Of a DNA stretch of 64,000 nt, positions 58,381-64,000 are shown in pieces (the first letter of the stretch is position 1; each line of letters opens with the position of its first letter). Below the pieces are notes generated by a model, which was not told the DNA's origin, searched no databases, and worked only from the letters and a program-made list of their open reading frames with translations. Source of the DNA: JAAXIE01 sp965263155 (GTDB lineage: Bacteria; Chloroflexota; Dehalococcoidia; Lucifugimonadales; JAAXIE01). The stretch is from contig OZ253586.1 of the NCBI GenBank assembly GCA_965263155.1, positions 1,178,001-1,242,000 on the forward strand. The letters run 5' to 3'. The position numbers and the translations under genes are program-made.

Positions 58381-59540
58381 GGGCCCTTGCTCTCATTCCT
58401 GTCGGAGACCGCCGCTCCGTCCAGGGACTTACCTCGGTCGGAGGCAGCTGCAGCCGTCCTGCGACTGCCAAAGGTGTCCTGCACTATCTTGCGGAGCCAC
58501 TGCGATTTAGCAATGCCGAAGATTCCTTTGGGAGCGAACAGCACTACGACGACATAAATAATGCCCAATATTAGCAACCACCGCTCGGTATAGTCGCTGA
58601 GGAAGTTCTCCAAGAACACTATGGCCCCTGCTCCTATGGCCGGTCCGAACAGGGTGCCCGGCCCGCCAAGGGCGACCATGAGGAATGCCTCAGCCGAGGG
58701 CAGGATCCAGATGTCCAGCGGGCTGACAAAGTTGTTGAGGTACACGAACAGGCTGCCCGCCACACCGGCGAACATCCCTGAAATGATGAACGCTAAGTAC
58801 TTGTAGAGCCACACGTTGTAGCCCAGCACCAGCATACGCGACTCGCTCTCGCGGATGCCCTGCAGCGCTTGACCAAAGGGCGAGCGGACGAGCAGGTACA
58901 TGAGGGCCGTCGACGCGACGAAGAAGCCCAACACCACATAGAAGAAAGCCTCGGCATTGAAGGACGATGGCAAAGCAGCGCCAGCTTCAAATAATACCGA
59001 TAGCCCGTCGTCGCCGTTGGTCTTCGAGCGCCAGCCCCAGCTGATGGCCCAGAGCATCTGGGCCAAGGCCAATGTGATCATGATGAAGTAGGCCCCACGG
59101 GTCCTCAGCACCAGCAAGCCGAAGAGGGCTGCTATGATCGCACTGACCGCAATACCCAGAAGCAGGGCGAACCAAAAATTGCCCACGACAGCAAGGCAGT
59201 CCCCTCTGCTTGGGCACAGGATGTCCTTGTAGAAGATGCCGGCGCTATAGGCCCCAGTCCCGAAGAAAGCAGCGTGGCCTAGGGACGGCAACCCGGTATA
59301 GCCAATGAGCAGGTCAAGGCTCATGGCGAAAATAGCAAAGATGAGCATCCGGCTCAGGATGCCGGTCCAATAGGTGTCTACGAAGGGGAGTTGAGGCAGG
59401 ACCACCAGCACTACAATTGCGGCAACGGTGCCGTACACCATGACCCTTCGCCGGAATCCCAGCGCACCAAGCAAGCCGCTTGCTCTGTCCAACGCCGAGC
59501 CGCCAGTGCCAGACCTCTGCCCACCGGGAGGTGCGCTCAT
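58377..59540 (-). CDS. livM: Branched-chain-type ABC transporter permease LivM
   Basis: The 387-aa permease has eight or more hydrophobic segments and the LivM motifs AMSLDLLIGYTGLPSLGHAAFFGTGAYSAG, FGLLVLRTRGAYFIMITLALAQM and GALQGI-like ALQGIRESESRMLVLGYNVWLYK. The C-terminal cytoplasmic tail (GSRRTAAAASDRGK) is long and charged. The start overlaps the livH stop by one base. Confidence 0.92.
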   Translation of the reverse strand: MSAPPGGQRSGTGGSALDRASGLLGALGFRRRVMVYGTVAAIVVLVVLPQLPFVDTYWTGILSRMLIFAIFAMSLDLLIGYTGLPSLGHAAFFGTGAYSAGIFYKDILCPSRGDCLAVVGNFWFALLLGIAVSAIIAALFGLLVLRTRGAYFIMITLALAQMLWAISWGWRSKTNGDDGLSVLFEAGAALPSSFNAEAFFYVVLGFFVASTALMYLLVRSPFGQALQGIRESESRMLVLGYNVWLYKYLAFIISGMFAGVAGSLFVYLNNFVSPLDIWILPSAEAFLMVALGGPGTLFGPAIGAGAIVFLENFLSDYTERWLLILGIIYVVVVLFAPKGIFGIAKSQWLRKIVQDTFGSRRTAAAASDRGKSLDGAAVSDRNESKGP

Positions 59541-60418
59541 TACGTCCTCCCGAACAGGCCGTTGGGCCGCAGCGCTAGTACGATGGCCATGGGTGCATAT
59601 ATAGTTACTTGAGCTAGGGTGGGTGACAGGGTGCCTGGGAACTCCGCAATTACTGCCTTGGCGTAGCTGTCGACGAGGCCTATGAATATGGCTCCTACCA
59701 ATGCGCCCCGCAGGCTGCCCAACCCCCCCACTATGACCACGACGAAGGCAAAGATCAGTATCTCAAAGTCGTAGGCCGGCCCCACCGCGGTGTTGGCCGT
59801 CCCCAGCACTCCGGCAGCGCCTGCCAGAAGCGCACCCAAGCCGAATACGGCGGTAAATATGAGGGGCACGTTAATCCCCAACCCGCGGGTCATCTCCTCG
59901 TCGTCCACCCCGGCCCGGACCACCGCCCCCACTCTGGTCTTCTCTTGAAGGAGCCCCATGGCGACGGCTAGTATGACCCCCAAGCACAGCAGGAACAGCT
60001 TATAGATCGGGTACTTTATAGACCCAATCACAACTGAGCCATCGAACAAGGCGGGTTTTGTTATGGACTGGGGATGACCGCCCCATATCCACAGGGCGAC
60101 GTCGGCGATGATGAAAAGAAACCCGAAGGTTACCAGTATCTGGGCCATCTCGTCATGCATGTAGCGATCGAGGAGCAGCTTCTGCATGAGGATGCCCAGC
60201 ACACAGATTGAGGCCATGCCCGCGAGAAGTCCTAGCCAGAATATTTCCGTCTCTCGCGAGACCGTGATTCCTACGTAGGCGCCCAGCAGATAATAGGAGC
60301 CGTGGGCTAGGTTGAGGACCCTCATCAACCCGAAGATAAGGGACAGCCCGGCAGCTACCAGGAAAAGTAGCATCCCGAAAGAAAGACCGTTCAGGGTGTG
60401 TGTGAACCAGATATCCAC
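59540..60418 (-). CDS. livH: Branched-chain-type ABC transporter permease LivH
   Basis: The 292-aa permease begins LNGLSFGMLLFLVAAGLSLIFGLMRVLNLAHGSYYLLGAYVG, the LivH hallmark. It has EKTRVGAVVRAGVDDEEMTRGLGI and VVIVGGLGSLRGALVGAI near the C-terminus. It follows livK after a 137-base gap that carries an inverted repeat. Confidence 0.92.
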   Translation of the reverse strand: MDIWFTHTLNGLSFGMLLFLVAAGLSLIFGLMRVLNLAHGSYYLLGAYVGITVSRETEIFWLGLLAGMASICVLGILMQKLLLDRYMHDEMAQILVTFGFLFIIADVALWIWGGHPQSITKPALFDGSVVIGSIKYPIYKLFLLCLGVILAVAMGLLQEKTRVGAVVRAGVDDEEMTRGLGINVPLIFTAVFGLGALLAGAAGVLGTANTAVGPAYDFEILIFAFVVVIVGGLGSLRGALVGAIFIGLVDSYAKAVIAEFPGTLSPTLAQVTIYAPMAIVLALRPNGLFGRT

Positions 60419-60480
60419 TTAGGCACAGCCTTCTGCTTGATTGTTGGCCTTGGGGTGTTCCCCTCCGGTTGGCTTCGAGA

Positions 60481-60547
60481 GGCCCGCCTCGCTGGTACCG
60501 TCGTGCCACTTGGGAGTGTGCACGTCCCCGTTCCGACGAGGCGGGCC
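60481..60547 (-). other. Intercistronic inverted repeat between livK and livH
   Basis: GGCCCGCCTCG (60481-60491) and CGAGGCGGGCC (60537-60547) are perfect 11-bp inverted arms enclosing 45 bases. It lies between the binding-protein gene and the permease genes, where RNA hairpins commonly protect the upstream message or reduce read-through. No T-run follows. Confidence 0.5.
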
Positions 60548-60555
60548 GTCAAGTC

Positions 60556-61851
60556 TTAGTTGCTGGGCTGCAGCAGCTCGTCCTTCTCGGCTTGGCTCAT
60601 GCCCCAGAACTGGTCTACGTTCTCAATGGTGTGGACCAACGCGTTGTAAGCGTTTCCATCAGCGTCGATCTTAACTTCCCTGACATAGACGTTCAGGATG
60701 GGGTTCTGGTACTCGTCGTACCTGAAGGGTCCCATGGGACCATCGAAAGTCACCTCTCGTGCTGCTGCCAGGAAAGCGTCGAGGTCTTCCAAGTCTCCGT
60801 CGACGGCCTTGATGGCCTCGCCCAAGGCCTTTGCTCCGGTATAGGCAATGGCCGTGTAGTAATTGGGCAGGTTGCCCTCGGAGGCCTCGTACGAGGCCTT
60901 GAACGCGTTGTTTGCAGGCGTATCCAAGCACAAACAGTAGGCTAAGTACGATATAACGCCCTCAGCTGCCGCCGGCAGTTGGTTCGGCAACTCTAACTGG
61001 TCTTCAACCATGCTGCCCAAGCCAGTGAGCGGCACCTTGTCGCGCAGTCCGAACTCGTGCTGTTGGTTGACGAAGGGCACTGCCGTCGCTCCCCAAAGGA
61101 TAGCGTTGACAGCATCAATCTCACCGGTCTTGATGGAGGTGATGTAAGTTGATGTTTCAGTCTCGCCCAACCGGGGGTACAACTCCTGGACCATTTCGCC
61201 TCCGGCCCGGTTTAGGGAGTTCTTAAAGGCGGTCAGGTGCTCGTGGCCGGCCGCGTAGTCCAACGCCAAGCCCGTGACTTTGCTGTAGCCCAGCTCGTTG
61301 ACGTAGTACTCACCCATAGGCAGGTGCAACTGGTCGCTGGAGAAGGCTGTGCGGAAGATATTGGGTGCCCCGTCTCCTTGAGTCAATCCGTTGGCTGTAG
61401 CTTGGGTGATGAAGAGGGGCACACCGGACTGCTTGATATAGTCGGCTATGCCATAGGCCACTCCGCTGCTTACGGGGCCCGCAAGGATATCTACGTTTTC
61501 ACGCTCGATGAGTTTCTTCAGCTTGTCCAAGCCAACGCTGGGGTTGCCTTCGCTATCTTCCACGATTATCTCGATGGGCCGACCGGCGATTACCATGCCC
61601 TCTTCTTCGAAGTAGTGCTTGTATCCGCTGGTCATGTCCAAGCCCAGCCCAGCTAGGGCGCCGGTGTGGGGGTGAAGCAAGCCGATCTTGATTGGCTCCG
61701 TGGAGGCCACGGGGGGAGCGGCGGCTTGGGTGGCTGTTGTGGGCCCGTCCGCTGGGGCTGGGGTATCGGCGGCGTCACCGCCGCAGCCAACCCACACCAT
61801 GAGGGTGATAATAAGCAGTCCCAAAACCCAATAACGAGGATTCCTGAACAC
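60556..61851 (-). CDS. Branched-chain-type ABC transporter substrate-binding lipoprotein LivK
   Basis: The product is 431 aa from GTG 61851, chosen because GGAGGTG lies six bases upstream. It has a signal MFRNPRYWVLGLLIITLMVWVG-C, a lipoprotein-like cleavage before Cys (Trp at -3 is atypical). A Pro/Ala/Thr linker and the periplasmic-binding type I fold follow: IKIGLLHPHTGALAGLGLDM, FEEEGMVIAGRPIEIIVEDSEGNPSVGLDKLKKLIERENVDILAGPVSS. The C-terminal half contains AYTGAKALGEAIKA. It delivers an unknown ligand, perhaps an aromatic acid, amide or amino acid given the neighbourhood. Confidence 0.92.
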   Translation of the reverse strand: MFRNPRYWVLGLLIITLMVWVGCGGDAADTPAPADGPTTATQAAAPPVASTEPIKIGLLHPHTGALAGLGLDMTSGYKHYFEEEGMVIAGRPIEIIVEDSEGNPSVGLDKLKKLIERENVDILAGPVSSGVAYGIADYIKQSGVPLFITQATANGLTQGDGAPNIFRTAFSSDQLHLPMGEYYVNELGYSKVTGLALDYAAGHEHLTAFKNSLNRAGGEMVQELYPRLGETETSTYITSIKTGEIDAVNAILWGATAVPFVNQQHEFGLRDKVPLTGLGSMVEDQLELPNQLPAAAEGVISYLAYCLCLDTPANNAFKASYEASEGNLPNYYTAIAYTGAKALGEAIKAVDGDLEDLDAFLAAAREVTFDGPMGPFRYDEYQNPILNVYVREVKIDADGNAYNALVHTIENVDQFWGMSQAEKDELLQPSN

Positions 61852-61887
61852 GGTACACCTCCATGTAGGTTGCCGTCGCTGGCCGAT

Positions 61888-61916
61888 AATATGATGAAGA
61901 AAGCCCCGCTTGTCAA
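61888..61916 (-). promoter_or_regulatory. Promoter of the liv operon
   Basis: On the minus strand TTGACA (61911-61916) is followed after 17 bases by CATATT (61888-61893), or after 19 by TATTAT (61886-61891). It lies about 40 bases upstream of the livK start. Confidence 0.6.
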
Positions 61917-62133
61917 CGTATTGTCGATTGATTCTATGTGATTGCTTCATTAGCATATATCGGGATTACCGCGGCGGCGGTTTCCTAAGTGGTTGATAAT
62001 CGTAGAAATATCCAATGAGCTTCCTCCGGGGGGCTGCCTGCAAGGCTATAATGGCGTCGACCGCCACGCTCGTATTACTGAATAGCAACAAGAGACCAAC
62101 TTGGACCGGCCTTGTGCCGGGGAGGAGCTCAAG

Positions 62134-62970
62134 ATGTACAACCTAGAAGGAAAAGTTGCCTTGGTGACTGGCGCTGGGGGCCAGCGTGGCATGGGGCGAG
62201 CCATCGCCACACGCCTGGCCCAAGAGGGCGCTGACGTAATCGTCAATGACATCGCTCCCAACCCCTATGCCGACCGCGCAGACGATTGGGGAGGCATCGC
62301 TCAGGTGGCCCAAGAGATTGAGGCCCTAGGCAGGCAGGCCATGCCCGTCACTGCGGACGTTTCCGACGCCCCGCAGGTGAGGGAGATGGTGCAACAAGGG
62401 CTGTCCCGCTTCGGGCACATCGACATCCTAGTCAACAACGCTGGCTCCCGTCCCGGCAAGGACCGGGTCCCGGTGGTGGAACTGGAGGAGGCAGCCTTCG
62501 ATGAGGTGCAGCGGGTCAACGTCAAAGGCACCTTCCTCTGCTCCCAAGCTGTGGCTAGAGAGATGATTCAGCGGGGACAGGGAGGGAAGATCATCATCAT
62601 CTCGTCCGGGGCAGGAAAGCGTGGAGTGGCGCGCTATGCGGCCTACTGCGCCTCCAAGTTTGCTCTCATCGGCTTCACCCAATCCTTGGCCTTGGAATTG
62701 GCTCCCCACAACATCAACGTCAACGCCATATGCCCAGGTCTCGTTGACACGGAGCGCCCTGAGTACATCGCCGCGGCCCTTGCCCCTGAGGGCGTCTCGG
62801 CCCGCGAGCAGCACGCCATGATGCTGCGCGAGGGTGATATGCGCGTCCCTCTAGGCCGCGTTGCCCAAGCCGACGACATTGCTCGCACCGCCGCCTACCT
62901 AGCCTCTGACCAGTCTGACTACCTGACCGGCCTCTCCATCAGCGTATCTGGCGGCTCGAACATGATGTAG
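62134..62970 (+). CDS. Short-chain dehydrogenase/reductase
   Basis: The 278-aa classical SDR has GAGGQRGMGRAIA (13-25), NNAG at 101-104, Ser158, Tyr171 and Lys175 (YCASK) and the C-terminal SxSGGSNMM. Insertion of PNPYADRADDWGG after the Asp39 (VNDIAP) cofactor-specificity position suggests NAD preference. ATG 62134 follows GGGGAGGAG by six bases, so the upstream in-frame ATG at 62101 is not used. It is divergent from the liv operon and may act on an imported or ring-derived alcohol. Confidence 0.9.
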   Translation: MYNLEGKVALVTGAGGQRGMGRAIATRLAQEGADVIVNDIAPNPYADRADDWGGIAQVAQEIEALGRQAMPVTADVSDAPQVREMVQQGLSRFGHIDILVNNAGSRPGKDRVPVVELEEAAFDEVQRVNVKGTFLCSQAVAREMIQRGQGGKIIIISSGAGKRGVARYAAYCASKFALIGFTQSLALELAPHNINVNAICPGLVDTERPEYIAAALAPEGVSAREQHAMMLREGDMRVPLGRVAQADDIARTAAYLASDQSDYLTGLSISVSGGSNMM

Positions 62971-63054
62971 TTCCAGCCCAACCGATTCTCGCTAGGGATG
63001 TGGAGCATGGATGTGTTCCAATGATGTGCGATGAGCAGATTCTAGGAAGTGGAC

Positions 63055-63282
63055 ATGCGCAAGAAACTGACGATCACCTTGGCTGAAGATGTATACGACG
63101 AACTGTACCGTGTTGCTGGCGACCGTAAAGTCAGCGAGTTCGTCGAGTCTTTGCTTCGACCCCACCTGATGGACGACGTCGCAGCGGGCTACCGCAACAT
63201 GGCAGCGGATGCAGAGAGGGAGGCCGAGGCTATTGAATGGATAGAAGGAACGACTGAGGCTCTATCAGATGAGGCGAGGTGA
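63055..63282 (+). CDS. Ribbon-helix-helix antitoxin of a MazEF-like module
   Basis: The 75-aa protein begins MRKKLTITLAEDVYDELYRVAGDRKVSEFVESLLRPHL, an RHH/MetJ-Arc-like DNA-binding start. An acidic helical tail (AADAEREAEAIEWIEGTTEALSDEA) follows, typical for toxin neutralisation. ATG 63055 is supported by AGGA seven bases upstream. The end overlaps the toxin gene by 14 bases. Confidence 0.85.
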   Translation: MRKKLTITLAEDVYDELYRVAGDRKVSEFVESLLRPHLMDDVAAGYRNMAADAEREAEAIEWIEGTTEALSDEAR

Positions 63283-63589
63283 GGTCTGGTGGGTCAGGTT
63301 TGGCCCATCTATAGGCGGTGAAATCCGAAAGCAGAGACCCGCAATTGTCATGACCACCGATGTGGCCATTCCTCATCTCAATCGAGTTCAGGTCATTCCT
63401 CTGACAACCAATGTGAGCAGGGTCTATCCGGCAGAGGCGCTGGTCGAGGTCAATTCAGTCGTACACAAGGCCATGGCAGACCAGGTCATGACTGTGAGCA
63501 AAGAGAGATTTGTCGGTCGATTTGGACAATTGTCAGAGCAGGACATGGCCGGTGTAATCCGGGCTCTGGGTGTTCAACTCGGTCTCTAG
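63269..63589 (+). CDS. MazF/PemK-family endoribonuclease toxin
   Basis: The 106-aa toxin reads MRRGEVWWVRFGPSIGGEIRKQRPAIVMT, with RVQVIPLTTNVSRVYPAE and MADQVMTVSKERFVGRFGQLSEQDM, the canonical MazF/PemK barrel. The RPAIVMT and DQVMTVSK segments contain the catalytic Arg and Thr of family members. Its antitoxin overlaps at the 5' end, so translation is coupled. It appears intact. Confidence 0.92.
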   Translation: MRRGEVWWVRFGPSIGGEIRKQRPAIVMTTDVAIPHLNRVQVIPLTTNVSRVYPAEALVEVNSVVHKAMADQVMTVSKERFVGRFGQLSEQDMAGVIRALGVQLGL

Positions 63590-63628
63590 CGTTAGTGGTT
63601 GCTGTGGTTCGAGGCTATCGGGGAAAAA

Positions 63629-63659
63629 GAAAATGAGGCATGTCTCATGCCCCATTTTC
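63629..63659. terminator. Bidirectional terminator between mazF and the amidohydrolase
   Basis: GAAAATGAGGCATG (63629-63642) and CATGCCCCATTTTC (63646-63659) form a 14-bp stem with one A-C mismatch and a three-base loop. A-rich and T-rich bases at the stem ends suit termination in both directions between these convergent genes. Confidence 0.75.
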
Positions 63660-63680
63660 TCGTCCCTAGGGTGCGTATCG

Positions 63681-64000
63681 TTACACCTCCAGCTTGTAGA
63701 GCCTCTTGATGTTGTCATGCATCCACTTGCGCTTTGTGGTCTGCATAAGGTCTTGTCGGCCTTGGGCCGTGCTCACGGTATGGGGCCAGTCGGCGTCCCA
63801 GTGGGGGTAGTCGGAGGCGAAGATCACGCAGTCGTCGCCAGTCGTGCGGATGGCGTCGGGGATCGTCTTCTCACCACACTCCACTCCGAAGTAGCAGCGG
63901 CCGCTGGTGATGTACTCGCTGGGCTTCATGGTGAGCCAAGGGGCCTCGTCTTCTCCCCGCTTCTCCACCTCTTCATCCAGCCGGTCCATCATGTAGGGCA
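63681..64000 (-). CDS. C-terminus of an amidohydrolase-family protein (truncated by the window edge)
   Basis: The frame remains open to the end of the window, so only about 106 residues are visible. The segment YITSGRCYFGVECGEKTIPDAIRTTGDDCVIFASDYPHWDADWPHT carries the family's catalytic Asp in ASDYPH, and the end reads KWMHDNIKRLYKLEV. This is the C-terminal part of an Amidohydro_2/ACMSD-like protein, related to but distinct from the one at 44014. Confidence 0.85.
   Translation of the reverse strand, partial: PYMMDRLDEEVEKRGEDEAPWLTMKPSEYITSGRCYFGVECGEKTIPDAIRTTGDDCVIFASDYPHWDADWPHTVSTAQGRQDLMQTTKRKWMHDNIKRLYKLEV

Noticed and set aside
1..64000. tRNA genes
   Set aside because: I scanned for the TTCGAxTC T-loop pattern with acceptor arms and found none I could support by eye.

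Overview
The window is a high-GC bacterial chromosome segment, dense in genes on both strands, with frequent GTG and TTG starts and tightly overlapping operons. Gene content suggests a Chloroflexota member related to SAR202/Dehalococcoidia: several luciferase-like flavin enzymes, three Rieske ring-hydroxylating oxygenases, amidohydrolases, GlcG/HbpS proteins, plant-type LRR lipoproteins, Uma2 nucleases and retropepsin-like proteins together. This placement is inference from remembered gene content; no 16S gene is present.

Region 1 (1-19.4 kb) is mostly housekeeping. It holds the end of an M6-type secreted peptidase, gatC-gatA, a DUF72/LLM pair, a zinc-ribbon protein and DUF503. A minus-strand replication operon follows: rplI, dnaB, a tandem-ATPase DnaC-like loader, an MBL hydrolase, a HIT protein, a frameshifted retropepsin and a crotonase. 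After a 1.1-kb repeat-filled gap comes a second minus-strand operon, rpsU-yqeY-purQ-EamA(split)-purL, behind a near-consensus promoter. The divergent DUF1445 + DUF4392 pair corresponds to the two domains of D-glutamate cyclase.

Region 2 (19.4-37.9 kb) is mixed metabolism and accessory DNA: Uma2, a 3-hydroxyisobutyrate-dehydrogenase-like enzyme, class III and IV aminotransferases, two VOC proteins, a ThDP decarboxylase/synthase-like enzyme, a large LRR lipoprotein, an acyl-CoA dehydrogenase, a pentapeptide-repeat membrane protein, an orphan HigA, an E1 alpha/beta 2-oxoacid (acetoin-type) dehydrogenase pair and a frameshifted AlbA_2 protein.

Region 3 (37.9-63 kb) looks like an aromatic or ring-compound catabolic island. 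It has three alpha/beta Rieske oxygenase sets, a BphB-like cis-dihydrodiol dehydrogenase, two LLM flavin enzymes, an amidohydrolase with a good promoter and an operator-like inverted repeat, an Asp/Glu-racemase-family protein, a complete LivKHMGF branched-chain-type ABC importer and another SDR. No ferredoxin or ferredoxin reductase is visible for the oxygenases. Interspersed are an Mrr nuclease, an HNH nuclease next to a decayed EcoRII-type C-terminus, tandem GlcG proteins and a solitary 5S-rRNA-like sequence. The right edge has a MazEF-like module and the C-terminus of another amidohydrolase.

The most unusual features are the double-P-loop helicase loader, the 5S-like RNA with an extra hairpin, a MITE-like element with about 20-bp inverted ends, and at least five genes whose reading frame is broken by what looks like one base, often in or near a homopolymer.
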